NCBI RefSeq assembly: GCF_027943255.1
Contig: NC_072893.1
Span: 38,648,001-38,712,000 of the forward strand
Length of the DNA stretch: 64,000 bases
Reading direction: 5' to 3'
DNA from: Anastrepha obliqua
Taxonomy: Eukaryota; Arthropoda; Insecta; Diptera; Tephritidae
Shown here: piece by piece, positions 1 to 10,544 of the stretch
How the letters are laid out: every line of letters begins with the position of its first letter
Numbering within the stretch: the stretch's first letter is position 1
The notes under the pieces: model-generated
Database searches by the model: none
Told to the model about the DNA's origin: nothing
Seen by the model: only the letters and a program-made list of their open reading frames with translations
Translations under genes and position numbers: made by a program

Positions 1-660
1 TTATAAATATTTACATGTCTCTTTATTTTCCATTTCGCACGAATTAATCATTTTCAACACAATTCGAGAAACGGGGACTCAAAATTCACCAATCACTGCT
101 GAACTCGCATACAAATTTATAAGAAAAATTACGTCGATTGACTTTGGCGCGTGCCTGTGTAACGGTGTTTTTTATTAAGTGAAAATAAATCTATACATCT
201 TTGTTTTACAGTATTTCTAATTGCAAAACAACAACAACAAAACTAAAATGGCACTTTCATTCTTATCACTTTTGCACAGCAAAAACGGTCATTTGACCTA
301 ATGTGCGCTGGCGAAATTTCTATTGAAATTGCATCAATTATTTTAGGGCTTCGCGTCTCCATTCCATTCGTTGTTTTTCTCAAATTTCAAATGAAATATC
401 GTAAGACGATAACCAAATGAATAACATTTTAAAATTGTATCCTTTTACTCAACTTTTGTTAGTTTTCTCGTATGAAAATCTTGTGCGCCGTAGACGAGTG
501 TGTTTGTGAGTGGCGAATCGACAAGAAGTCTTGGGTTCGACAATCATTGTGAATATAAACTATCAATTTGCATTTTCTAATAGAAGTCATCCCTCGAGAG
601 GATACAATTCCTTGTGTGAATTTCTGTTACCTACAATTGAAAATTGACAAATTTATTTAA
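1..660. other. AT-rich intergenic stretch, nothing recognised
   Basis: No open frame of useful length, no recognisable transposon protein and no terminal repeats were seen. A run of CAA triplets lies near 230-240. Confidence 0.5.
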
Positions 661-689
661 ATAAACGTAACGGGTTAAAAAAAAATGAC

Positions 690-1208
690 TCCATCTGGTG
701 GCAGCGATACAGCAATAAATAATCATCTGAAATCAAATCTACACAATAGTGGCTATCGTTGTACGTAGCCCTTTTTTTGTTTTTTTTTGTGACAAAATGG
801 TGGTGATTTCAATTTCGATATGTGTATTTCACCATTTTTTTGATTTTCAACAGGCCTAAAAAACTAGTTATTTTCAAAATTTTGAAAATCGGCTACGTAC
901 AACGATAGCCAATGCGATAACAAAAATTAAAAAAAAAAAAGAAAATTAAAACCGATTCATTAGTCTTCGAAAAGATCGTTGCCACCGTATCAAGAAAAGT
1001 AGTTTCGAGAAAAACGCGTTTGAAATAAAGCATCGTATCGTAAGCGCTACGGGGCCGAACCGACGGGCGTTCACTTAAGTGCACACAGAATCGGGAATAA
1101 AGCGAATTTCGCTTTAAAATTTTTACCGCATTTTCTTGAGTAGTTATACTCACAATTTATGTATATTAAAAAAATAGATTTTTTAAATTTTCACAGTTGC
1201 GTTCCCCC
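690..1208. repeat. Fold-back (palindromic) repeat ending at TTAA
   Basis: Two 20-bp stretches, GGCTATCGTTGTACGTAGCC at 751-770 and its exact reverse complement at 891-910, form an inverted repeat. The symmetry extends outward in degraded form (GGTGGCAGCGAT near 700 against a reverse match near 975-990). The right edge reads TTGCGTTCCCCC then TTAA (1209-1212). The same end type (AAATTT, CACAG, CCCC, TTAA) occurs at 2707 and at the 30284 MITE, so this is probably a non-autonomous member of a TTAA-targeting DNA transposon family. The left edge is not defined; the arm may be truncated. Confidence 0.5.
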
Positions 1209-1212
1209 TTAA

Positions 1213-2706
1213 TGCCTTAATTTCTATGTGAGTTAAAAAAAATGGAAAAAAATTCGCGGAATAAATGTTTAAAAAAATGAATTTTGGGGGGAGTTTCCAG
1301 ACAATTTTTGCTTAGAAAAAATTATTTATATTCACATAAAAAGTAGATAATATCATAAAAAAGATGTGTGTAAAATTTCAGGGAGATCGGTTAATAACTT
1401 TTCTAGTTATCGTGTACGCCAATTCGAAAAATATAGTTTTGAGAAAAACGCGTCTAATGTTTGAATACTATACATGAAAATTCAATGATTTTTGTGACTT
1501 ACCGCTTAATCAGCAATTCCAGCGCCATATAATTGTCCTTCTGAAGCTTCACAGAACTCATTCTGTTCAATTAGTTGCTGTTGACGTGCTTTACGAGCTT
1601 CTTTAGTGGCTAATGAGCTGAGCCGATTTCCTTGAATCACTCTCTTTTCATCCAGTTTTTCCGTGTAAGATTTACATTGTCGGCCAATTATTATATTTGA
1701 AGAGATCATTTTTTCTAAAATCGATGTATATCCTTCATTGAATAATCCAGCAGCAATGTATGAGACCATTTCAATAATTTTTGACCCCGAATGTAGGTGT
1801 TTTATGGCGAGACGCCAAACGGTAGAGTTGAAACTCTCATTTGCGTTTTGCGTGTGACAACCCAAGCCGTCGCACATAGCCATAAAATTACAAAATAAAC
1901 TAGTCCCCTCTCCAGCGACTCCTAAAAGACGCATGACAAGCACAATTCTACGACTAATTTTAAATCCATTATTAATAAATGGCCCTGAGTTGATATCTCT
2001 ACGACCGTAACGACACAATAAAACAATTTTGAAACCCAATCCACCATTGCCGGCCTCCTCGAATTTTATTGCCTGTTTACACTCGCGACCCACAACAAGT
2101 TCTGACAACGCAGTAAACACCGTAAACAACTCAATAAATTTATAAAGAATGTCGTCACTAATAGAACTGGATAATTTTCTCGCACTTGCACTCGACTGCT
2201 CAGCCTTATGCTGACTTCAGAATGCCGACTTCCGTAAAATTTACGTTTATGCGGGCGTGATGCCCGAGTGGATGTATTTTTATCTCCTTAAGAATAAGAT
2301 CTCATTTTTATATTTATATTTTGAAGTAGTTGTGTACTGAATGAGCTCCGAAACTAAACTGAAGAAAACTAACAGCAACACCGGAACTTGCTGGCACAAA
2401 CAAACCCTAAAGCAACTGTAATGCTGTTTATTTACTTGAAATTTGTCAATAAAAATATTTTAAAACATCTGCTCATACAAATATTCAATAATGGGCAGGT
2501 AGAAAGGTGAAGAGATTCAAGAGACACGTAAAAAGTCGGCAACGTCCCAGCGCTCGAACGCAAAGAGTTGAGTCGTAATGGTTGACGATCTATAATACAA
2601 GAAATACTTAAATTTATAAAATTTTTTCACATATTCTTAAAGGATTATATTAACATTTAATGAAAAAAAATATTTTTTTTTCGAAATTTTACAGGTATCT
2701 GTCCCC
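1213..2706 (-). mobile_element. TTAA-ending DNA transposon carrying a Mutator-domain ORF, internally deleted
   Basis: The right edge reads ACAGGTATCTGTCCCC followed by TTAA at 2707-2710 and matches the end type at 1190-1208 and at the 30284 MITE. The interior shares the phrase GAGAAAAACGCG (near 1440) with the fold-back repeat at 1007 and the MITE near 30808, which links the three. The coding remnant on the minus strand (1506-2129) starts about 580 bases inside the right edge. No convincing left terminus was found, so the start given here is a guess placed after the preceding repeat. Confidence 0.4.
1506..2129 (-). pseudogene. Mutator-like transposase domain protein remnant (207 codons, central part missing)
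   Basis: The frame encodes a peptide whose C-terminal half has the phrase TQNANESFNSTVW followed by KHLHSG and IAAGLFNEGY. I recognise this from a widespread animal repeat-encoded family usually labelled Mutator-like transposase domain. Its N-terminal half (CRYGRRDINSGP, RRIVLVMRLLGVAGEG) matches the usual N-terminal region. The two halves meet at about residue 90. In intact relatives a long central region lies between them, presumably holding catalytic residues, so this looks like an in-frame internal deletion. The open frame would still make a short protein, but transposase activity is very unlikely. Family recognition is from memory; the superfamily label is uncertain because the surrounding ends suggest TTAA targets rather than the 8-9 bp duplications of classic Mutator. 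Confidence 0.55.
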
Positions 2707-2710
2707 TTAA

Positions 2711-3380
2711 AGTGCTTAATTATTATTGCATGAACAATTTTTATTTATTTTATACGGTTAATGTAGATAAATTTTCATTTTCCTAGCGCATCTATAAAAT
2801 AATCGTAAATAAAAATGGGTCAAACGCATTTGAAAATAATTTATTTGCATAAAATTAACTTAGCTGACATTGAGTCAACGCAAAATTTCATACATAAGTA
2901 CTTTTGAATAAATATTTAAATCTGCACATTAGTTTATCCTCACGTGCGTAATTTAATAATACGCTCTAATGCGTGCAGATAAACTGCAATTAGTAGTCTA
3001 GTGTGAATTTAGGTGAAAAAGAAAAAGTTCGAATGGTAAATTATTTTCGAAATTTACATAACTCATTTGTATCGCTTATGACATACTTTCACGAGCTACT
3101 AACTCTAACGCTTATTAAAAAAAAAGTCGAGTTAAATGTGCGCTTTAGAATTTTTTCTACTTCTCCCTTTTTTCTCAATTAGCGGGGGGCGTCTGTCGTG
3201 GCAGCTTTTGAAGTTTTTTGTATTCAAAAATAAATAAAATCGAAGATATTAGAAATATTTTAATAATCACCAGCATTTCCATGATGTTAGCAAATTTTTT
3301 TTAAGCATGTAACTAAACTACCAGTGCCTCAGATGGCAATTCAATTTCACATAAAAGTTTTTTACAGTGTACAGACGAAC
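2711..3380. other. AT-rich stretch, nothing recognised
   Basis: Long A/T runs, no open frame of note and no recognisable repeat ends. Confidence 0.4.
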
Positions 3381-3384
3381 AATA

Positions 3385-3740
3385 ATTCCTGGGTCATTGG
3401 CTTCAAACTACTCTGATATGTGTTCTCGGTCAAAGGAATATAGAGGGTACTGAGATAGCAGACGAGCAAGCAAGAAAAGGTTCGGCACTAAACATAATAG
3501 TTGGCAGTTGATAGCCCATTCAGGACAATTAACACATCCATAGCTTCACACTACTATGCTTTAGCCGAAAGAAGGTGAAAGCAAACATTTCATCTGCAGA
3601 AGCTGTCAGGCGGAGGGAGTCTTTTCCACTGTTTATGCAAATGCTCAGGTCCGGCTAGAGCAAGACTTCGCTCTTTCAGTAAGCCGTTTTTAGTGCAAAT
3701 TAATAAACTCTCAGGCATGGAGATAAAAAGTTTGCTGTTA
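3385..3740 (+). pseudogene. I/Loa-type retrotransposon relic: end of RNase H domain and C-terminal region
   Basis: A plus-strand reading around 3430-3500 gives VLGQRNIEGTEIADEQARKG, the decayed form of the WVPGH..IEGNE.ADELA motif that closes RNase H domains in I- and Loa-clade non-LTR retrotransposons. Downstream, about 3600-3730, readings of the type HCLC..C.GPARARLRSF follow, typical of the zinc-knuckle-like C-terminal tail (usual form CP.LARARLR). There are multiple stops and frame changes. The relic is cut at 3741 by the start of the mariner copy. Confidence 0.6.
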
Positions 3741-3742
3741 TA

Positions 3743-4855
3743 TCAGGTCAGTCCACAAGTTCGTGCGTTTTTAAAGGTGGTTTTAAAATTAATAAAACAG
3801 ATGTTTAAAGTATGTATTAATCAATAATATATTTTCCTTCATTATTTACAATGTCTTCCCTACGTTTAGGCAAATTTTTAAATCACTGCTCAAAAAATTG
3901 TTTGTCCTTGGAGCCAAAATACGCTTCGATATCCCTTTTCATAGCCTCTTTTGAGGAGTAGTTCTTGTTATTCATATGGGATTGAAGTCCGCGGAAAAGG
4001 TGATAATCACAAGGTTGCAATATCCGGAGAGTATGGTGGATGCGGCATTAGCTCCCATCCGAGCTCGTTCAGCTTGCCTAATGTTTGCCTTGCGGTATGA
4101 GGTCTTGCCTTGTCGGGGTGAAACAAAACTTTGTGTCTATTCACTAAAGACGGTCGATTTTTATTAAGTGCCTCATTAAGGTTTGATAGCTGATGGGAAT
4201 AATAATCAGCAGTTATCGTCTGGTTTAGTTCCACAAGTTCATAATAAACAATACCGACCAAATAGACAGAAAAATCTTCTTGGGGTGAAGGCCATCTCTA
4301 GGGGTCGGTTCTGGTATTTCATCTTTATCTAACCATTAACGTTTGTGAACAGGATTAATGTAAAGGACCCATTTTGCATCACCAGAAACGATACGGTGCA
4401 AAAAACTTTCATTTTCAAGCCGTTGCAGCAGCTGAGAACACACATTCAGTCTCTGCTGAAGGTTGGCGACGGAAAGTCTATGCGGAACCCATTTTCGCAG
4501 CTTTGAAACCTTTCCCAACTGAAACAGGTGCCTGTGAACTATTCCATGCGATGAATTTAACCTCTGAGCTATCATACCGACTGTGAAATTTGGCTCAGCT
4601 TCCACGAGTTCGAGCAAGGCGTCGGAGTTAAAGACTTCAGGACGGTCAGAGCGCGGTCTTCCTCCACGTCGCAGTTACCACTTCGGAATTTTGAAAACAA
4701 CTTTTGCGCAGTCCTTACACTCATGGTATCCTCTCATCCTCTCCGTGAACAGTGTTTATTTCTGCAGCAGCAGTTGTTGCATTTTTACCACTTTTATAAA
4801 AAAAATACAAAATATGCCTCTTATACGCAGTCGACGATTCCATTTTATTTCTTAA
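3743..4855 (-). mobile_element. Decayed mariner (mauritiana/mellifera-like), minus strand
   Basis: The left terminus reads AGGTCAGTCCACAAGTTCGT just after a TA (3741-3742). It shares AGTTCGTGCG with the terminal repeats of the intact mariner at 51169. Minus-strand frames at 4336-4617 and 4007-4261 encode mariner transposase pieces: WVPHRL (the linker motif usually WVPHEL), LHRIVSGDAKW (the first catalytic D context TGDEKW, with a GDAKW variant), then VYYELVELNQTI and PHPPYSPD. The second aspartate context reads LFHPDKARPHTA. The C-terminus with KYIID lies near 3830. Frameshifts and stops separate the pieces, so no active protein is possible. The 5' terminal repeat was not found. Confidence 0.85.
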
Positions 4856-4899
4856 CAACACGTGCTTCTATCCGCGCTTAAAATCACTTGTTGAATGCA

Positions 4900-6478
4900 A
4901 AATATATCAAAGAAAATATAAATAGTTCCGTTACTTCCGTTAAACTTTGCTCTTTCACAGCGATATACGATATTCGTATGGTGGCCGCCTTCAGCTAATA
5001 AATGTATCAAAAAGGCTGTGGAACCTGTGCAAAGGATGGCCCACCTTTGCATCTGCGGGGCACTTAGCACTACACCTACAGAGGCACTAAATATTGTGCT
5101 CGACCTATTACTTACAGAGTGGTTCCAATAGCTGCAATGGCTCTCCGATTAAGAGAAATCGATCTACAGTAGGGGTCATTCGTCTATATTAGAGAAATTC
5201 TCCTGTATTCCTATCACAACGGATTTCTGTAAGATCAAATACATTAAATACATCCCTCATCATGGAGTTTCCTTCGAATGGGATACCAAGTTCGTTTTTG
5301 CTAACGAAAATGATATAAACATCTATACAAATGGCGCAAAATAAGATATCAAAGTAGGCGGACGGACTGGTTTACTCTGCTAAACTTGGTATTAACCAAT
5401 AATTCGCCTACCTGATCATTGCAGAGTATTTCAAGTCACGGCTATAAAAGAGCGATGTACAGCGATAAAAACGTGAAGTAGTGAAATCAAGGGCTTCAAG
5501 TACCCCGTGGGATGGAATCGACCCCGATATACTCAACATATGTCCAGCTTGTAAAGGCACACCACACGACACTGACCACCTTTTCACATGTCCCATCAAA
5601 CCGACTCACCTAACAACCCTCTCCCAATGGACCCAAACTGCCGAAATAGCACATTTTCTGGGTCTACGTTTGATGAGTTAGAGGAAGACGACATGACACT
5701 AACTTTATTAGGCTGCTACAATAACAACTACAACAACAACAAGCCTTGAAGTCTTCATTTACTCAGCCACTCAAACAGTTCTGAAAGCGCTACAATCTAT
5801 AACGCACTCGTCAAAAACAGTCTTAGAATATTTTAAACTACTAAATGCCATATCTCAATACTACAAAGTAAGCCTTAACTGGGTGCCAGGCCAAAGGAAT
5901 ATAGGAGGAAACTGCAAAACATATTAACTTGCTCGAATAAGTACAACTCTGATCCTATTTCTAATCCAATATCCAATTGGATAAAACGTCGATACCTATG
6001 CCCATAGCCGCTCGAAAAATACTAATAGATAGAGAAGCCATCAACGGGGTAAATACAATTTTGTAAAAACCTGACTACTTGCGAACTAAGCTAACAGATA
6101 TGGCCGAAATGGAACAGCGGTCGTTCAAAAAGCTTGTTTAGATTTATAGAGAAGTTACAAAAAACATGAAAGATGTATTAACTTGTCACTGTTTAAGTGG
6201 TACCCCAGCCAGAAGGTTGGGACTTCCATACTAAGATGTTTTTAGAAGCTGCCTTAACACAGACGAAGTGGAAAGAATCAGATATTTAGAGGCATTCAGA
6301 TTGTGAAGGCTTAGCCAGAAGGCGACTTCGCACTCTTGGTGGTGCATTTTTAACAGATGTACCGGATATCGAAGCTTTACTCGTTTATAAAAGCTACAGA
6401 ATGGGTTAAAAGGGCCCTCATAGTGTAAAAAAAGTTCCGACAGCCACCGTACTTACCAACCTACCTAAGCATATTGTT
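4900..6478 (+). mobile_element. I/Loa-type non-LTR retrotransposon relic (RT thumb, RNase H, tail)
   Basis: Plus-strand readings run in the order expected for this class. VQRMAHLCICGALSTTPTEA, the end of the reverse transcriptase region, is at about 5030-5090. RNase H follows from about 5315 (YTNGAK for the usual YTDGSK) through NWVPGQRNIGG near 5880. The tail ends in CCACCGTACTTACCAACCTA near 6465. The same order, with better preservation, is seen in the copy at 20007-21430, which I used as guide. Many stops. A Jockey fragment (5478-5742) is inserted inside the RNase H region. Confidence 0.75.
5478..5742 (+). mobile_element. 3' fragment of a Jockey-clade retrotransposon
   Basis: The 5481-5681 frame ends a polypeptide with CPACKGTPHDTDHLFTCP and FLGLRL, the typical C-terminal zinc-finger-like tail of Jockey-clade ORF2 proteins in flies. 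It is followed by an (A)CAACAACAAC tail at 5713-5742. It interrupts the host RNase H sequence: the left half ends near AAAAGAGCGATG (5450-5457) and the right half resumes with TTGAAGTC near 5747. This is severe 5' truncation, common for non-LTR insertions. No clear target duplication was seen. Confidence 0.65.
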
Positions 6479-6484
6479 ATTTCT

Positions 6485-7314
6485 TTAAGTACTTAAAAAA
6501 GTACAACAAGGTAACCTCTTCTGCTATAACAACGTAAAAATAGTAAAAGGCCAACTGTCTACATACAAAAAGTTCGATTACAGCTAAAAGCCAAAAGGCT
6601 GTAAAAATATTCAAGTCTTTAATTTTCTGTGCTGAACATCAACTGTATACAAATCTATGGCCCATATCATGCAATAAAAAAATATAAAATTTCATTTTTC
6701 AATATAACACATTTCCATGCAAGTATTTACGCATATGTAGAAATATTTTGAGCGTAGAAATGAATTATGAGGCAACTCATTGGAGCAGCGTAGTAGAAAA
6801 GTTTTACATATTACCCAAAAGCACGCTGATAGCTTATATTGCTATGGTTTATATGTACAATTTTATTTGTTTATCTATTCATTATGTAGTAACTTAGAAT
6901 TTAAAATTATAAGCCTTATCTGGGAAATCCAAGTTATAGCAACAATGGCCTTCAGCCAATACAATTTTAAAGCTACGCCATGCTTGTTTAATGGATAAAC
7001 AAACATCAAATACATACACAAGCCCATATGTGCCCTGTAGGGAAAGCCAAACTGATATGAAAACATTCCAGTTCAGGACCTGTATTTAATAGAAGAAATT
7101 TTACTAGCCCGTCATTGACTAGAATGGTACTAGTGATAAAATGTCCAATCTGTCTGCAAATTAGTTGATTTTTTTAGATAAGAAAAAGTATTAAAAACCA
7201 CGATTAAGGGAGCCATAGGAATAAGAACCTCAAGGAGCTGAAATATTTCTATGCTGTAAACTTTTATATAATAAATATAAAAAGTTTTTTTCAGTTAATG
7301 TATTTTGGTTCATG
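6485..7314. other. Unassigned AT-rich stretch
   Basis: No recognisable repeat or coding structure; short open frames look random. Confidence 0.4.
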
Positions 7315-7315
7315 G

Positions 7316-7945
7316 CAGCCGCCGTAGCCAAAATGGTTGGTGCGTGACTATCATAGGAGAACGTACAGTATTGCCCATATTCGACGGACCCATGTGCAAC
7401 AATCTTTGCGTCAATTGAATCTTATACGGGAACAAATGCCAATCAATGCGGATAATTCGTTGTAAAGTGGTCCGAGCAATGCCCAACTGCTGAGAACGGC
7501 GATTTTGGTATGTCCTTGGCGACGCCTTGGTCGGTTTTGATTTGGCCTCTTTGGATTAGAAAGAGCATCACCAGTCGAAAACCTTCCGTACAAACGTTTA
7601 ATGGTGTTCTTAGAAGGTGCACTTTTCACATTATTTAATTTTTTATACGCATGTTGAGTTTTCAGAATTTACTTCTTTTGTTGAATGTAAATTTCAGCAA
7701 TTTGGGAGCGCTCGCGTGGCGTGTACTGTTCCATGGTAAAAATCTGCTTGGACTGACGCTTCCAACGCGGTATGTCATTAAGCGATCTGACGTCTCTGTC
7801 AAAAGATACAGGGTTGCCAGATGGATCCGTCGAATATTGGTAACATTGTAGTTTCGAATCTCCCTGCATGAAACATCGAATGCTAAAAAAAGATTTTCTA
7901 ATCGCCGTCACCCTCGGCAGGTAATGGCAAACCTTTCATTAATTA
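7316..7945 (+). repeat. SINE family 1 copy (tRNA-headed), split by a Tc1/mariner-type insertion
   Basis: The left part (7316-7365) carries GCCGTAGCCAAAATGGTTGG, corresponding to the tRNA-like head with an A-box-like GTAGCC.AATGG. The right part (7851-7945) resumes with GTTTCGAATCTC (box-B-like) and continues TCGGCAGGTAATGGCAAACC, the body seen in the other copies at 34394 and 40625. The two halves join without loss when 7366-7848 and one copy of the TA duplication are removed. The 3' part is missing beyond about 7945. Confidence 0.75.
7366..7848 (-). mobile_element. 483-bp Tc1/mariner-type element, internally deleted, with TA duplication
   Basis: TA occurs on both sides (7364-7365 and 7849-7850). 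The ends are inverted repeats of 26 bases with five mismatches: CAGTATTGCCCATATTCGAC at the left, and reading inward from the right CAATGTTACCAATATTCGAC. The minus-strand interior encodes only an N-terminal helix-turn-helix type piece (YTPRERSQIAEIYIQQKK near 7669-7740, then SAPSKNTIKRLYGRFSTGD). This is related to the N-terminus of the 39349 element. No catalytic core remains, so this copy could only move in trans. A similar piece lies at 14727-15197. Confidence 0.8.
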
Positions 7946-8164
7946 AAAAAAGAACGAATTCAGTTAACGATTTTACTATGAAAATAGAATATGTTAAAAC
8001 GCTGTTTTTTTATACATTTTAACTGGTTTTAAACTGATTATTTTAGAAACATATTGGGCTATAATTCTTTTTTGCCGCTATGAACTGGGATTTTCTTGAC
8101 GTATGGCCGGATATCGGAGCACATGTTCATGTTCATCTTCGGTAGACACTGGGGTGTGAGTCAG

Positions 8165-8300
8165 GGCATCTGATAATATACCGTTAGCTGTATTTTAACA
8201 ATGCCGATTTTACTCTTAGATTTCATGCCGTAAGCCGTCAGTAGTTGGCGAGCATCGAATTCATGCAGGTCTAAGAAATGATTGGGTGAAATTTAGCCCA
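8165..8300. repeat. Unassigned short repeat, second copy at 55785-55915
   Basis: The phrase ATATACCGTTAGCTGTATTT followed by CACCGATTTTACTCTT-like and GCCGTAAG.C.TCAGTAGTTG occurs here and again, in the same orientation, at 55785-55915. No protein family was recognised. Presumably part of a longer dispersed element. Confidence 0.5.
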
Positions 8301-8890
8301 ATTTGTAGTTCGCTTACTTTTTTTGGATATACAGTAAACGTCAAAGGTAAGTGTACTCAATTTGTTGACAAATTTACTTCACTATTATCGCCATCAGAAT
8401 CTATTATTTCATCATCCAAATCAGATAAAAAACTTTCCACATTGGCTCGACATCTTCTTAAAGGCCAGCTTCTAGACCACATGTCCACTATTGCTATAAA
8501 AGAAAACCACTTCTTATAGAAATGGAACTAAAAAAATAAAAATTCACTTTTGACAAAACTAAGCTAAATATTTGTACGCACATACTGTTAGCGTCGAGGA
8601 ACAGTAATATTTTTTATAAATTTATTATAAATAATTAGTTTTTTTTTACAAAATTAATTATTTTCTTATTTTAATTAATTATTTTTTAATTCTAATTAAT
8701 TTTACACAAAGATAAATATATTTCATACTTCTCCAAAAACCATAGAATGCAACTAACTATATTAATAATTCACTAACTAATTTTTATGAGTTTGCTATTT
8801 TTTTGTATTCCTCTTACTTAATTTTTAGTTTGTATATTCGTAGTTTCCTCCAGTGCAAGATAGTTTTCCGATATACGTTTTGTCTTTGGA
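8301..8890. other. AT-rich stretch with no recognised feature
   Basis: Includes a very A/T-rich core at 8600-8720. On the minus strand near 8340-8470 an acidic reading (FLSDLDDEIIDSDGD) resembles the acidic N-terminus of piggyBac-type transposases, but nothing else supports that. Confidence 0.3.
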
Positions 8891-8894
8891 GTGT

Positions 8895-9940
8895 AAAGCC
8901 TGTTTCAGAAAAAAATTGATGTGAAGTTTACCAGTTATGTATTCGCCGTTGCTCTTTACAATCTCTTCCCACCTCTCGACCAATTTGTTGTTACCGTTCC
9001 GCCAAAAATCGGCTGGTTTGATATCAAAGAAGTTGTTGAGCCAGTTTTCAAATAGTCTTTGCTATCGAAGGTGACGCCCTTCATATGGCTTGACAAGAAT
9101 AGAAAGGGTGGTAATCGGTCAGTGCAAAGTCTGCAGAATACAGCGGATGCTAAAAGACCTCCCACTCGAGTTCTTGGAGCGCGGCTTTGACGACCTGTGC
9201 GACATGGAGCCTGTCGTTGTCGGGAAGGAGTATGGTTTGACCATGTCGATCAGGTATTTTCAGTCTTATGTACGCAATGTAGCTGGGCAATATAAAGTTC
9301 CTTGGTGATCTTGGCATTCATTTCAAGTAATTTCTTGTGCATCATGCCATCCTAGTCCCACCAAACACATATCATAATCTGTTTTGAGGGAAGATCCGCT
9401 TGACTCTAGATTTTGGCGTATCTCTTGGAGACACCCACTCATTTCTTTGCTTCTTATTTATGTACGAGTATTGACACCATTCCTCATCTCCTGTGACGAC
9501 TCGTTACAAAAAGAACTGTTTATGACTGTTGCTCGAGATGCGAGAAGAAATTTCAAGGCGACTTTCTTTGTTTCTTTCGTTTAGTTCGTGAGGCATCCAG
9601 GCTCCCAATGTTTCGGCACAATTTATTTTTTCCGCCACTTCACAACTGGCTTGGCGAACGTTCTTCTTCAAAAGTTATTTGAGACTTCTTTCATCGAATT
9701 CAGAAGGCCTTGTGCTGCGGGATGTGTCATCGACCTGAAAGTCGCCAGTTTGAAACTTCGCAAACCATTTCCGTGCTGTGGACTCGCATATGACTCCTTC
9801 TCTATACACCTCGAAAATGTCCAGGGCTGCTTCGGCATCTTTGTGACCTCGATGACAAGAAAAGAAGAGCAAATGTTGAAAATGTTGTTTTTTGCCTCAC
9901 GGGTACACCATTTCTAAGCCTTGAAACTAATAGTAACGAT
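8895..9940 (-). mobile_element. Decayed mariner, mellifera-like, minus strand
   Basis: The minus-strand frame 9675-9872 encodes HRGHKDAEAALDIFEVYREG, then TARKWFAKFQTGDFQVDD and RPSEFDE. This is the N-terminal helix-turn-helix region of mellifera-type mariners (usual form AEA.R.I..VYGE, ARKWFARFK.GNFD). Downstream readings give WMPHEL (the WVPHEL linker) near 9590-9610 and a C-terminus with WRNGNNKLVERWEEIVKSNG near 8940-9010. The order is right for one element of about 1 kb, but stops, frameshifts and loss of the catalytic contexts make it dead. No terminal repeats were identified with confidence. Confidence 0.75.
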
Positions 9941-10009
9941 TGTTTTCAAAGTTTGATTGAATTTTATGAGTAACTCTATAAATATGTCGGATAGGGGAAT
10001 GCTTTTTTC

Positions 10010-10540
10010 TTAAGCCAAATTGGCGATCCGGTATTATACGGTTTTTGTTCAGAATTTGGCTGATTCGATCATGCAGCAAGGTTTCAGCGATTTTTGATAT
10101 TGTCGGTAGTAAGCTTATTGGTCAATATGATGATACGGTAGTTGGATCCTTACCCTGTTTTGGCAATCCAATAATATCTGCAACTTTCCAGAGTTTCGGG
10201 AAATATTGTAAGCGAAATATTGAATTTAAAACGTTTTGCAAAAATGTATTTGCCCTGGTTGGTACCTCGGCTAATGCTTTTCCTGTTTTCGTTTCATATT
10301 TGGCTGCTTTTATATGATTTATTCTTTTTTTGATGCAAGTTATGATTGCGTGTGTGCTCGTTCTTTTTATTTTTGAAAATCATAATGGAAATTATTCTGG
10401 TTGTCGATCTTCTGTTCTTCGTCATTTGACATAACTTTTTGGAAGAAATTGCCAAAGCGTTCGCCTTTTCCTCTTTTGTAACGACCCATGAGTTGCCATC
10501 TTCATTTAATGGTGGTTGATGTTTTATTTGGGTGTTTAAC
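10010..10540 (-). pseudogene. Jockey-clade reverse transcriptase relic (N-terminal part of RT)
   Basis: Read on the minus strand, 10520 down to 10020 gives EDGNSWVVTKEEKANALA, then TGKALAEVPTRANTFLQNVL, LQYFPKLWKVADIIGLPKQG, and finally PISLLPTISKIAETLLHDRI. These match the block order of Jockey/CR1-type RTs (usual form YFP.AWK.A.I..IPKPGK, then YRPISLL..ISK..E). Only the first third of the RT domain is present, with stops and at least one frame change. Both ends are undefined. Confidence 0.7.
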
Positions 10541-10544
10541 TTTT

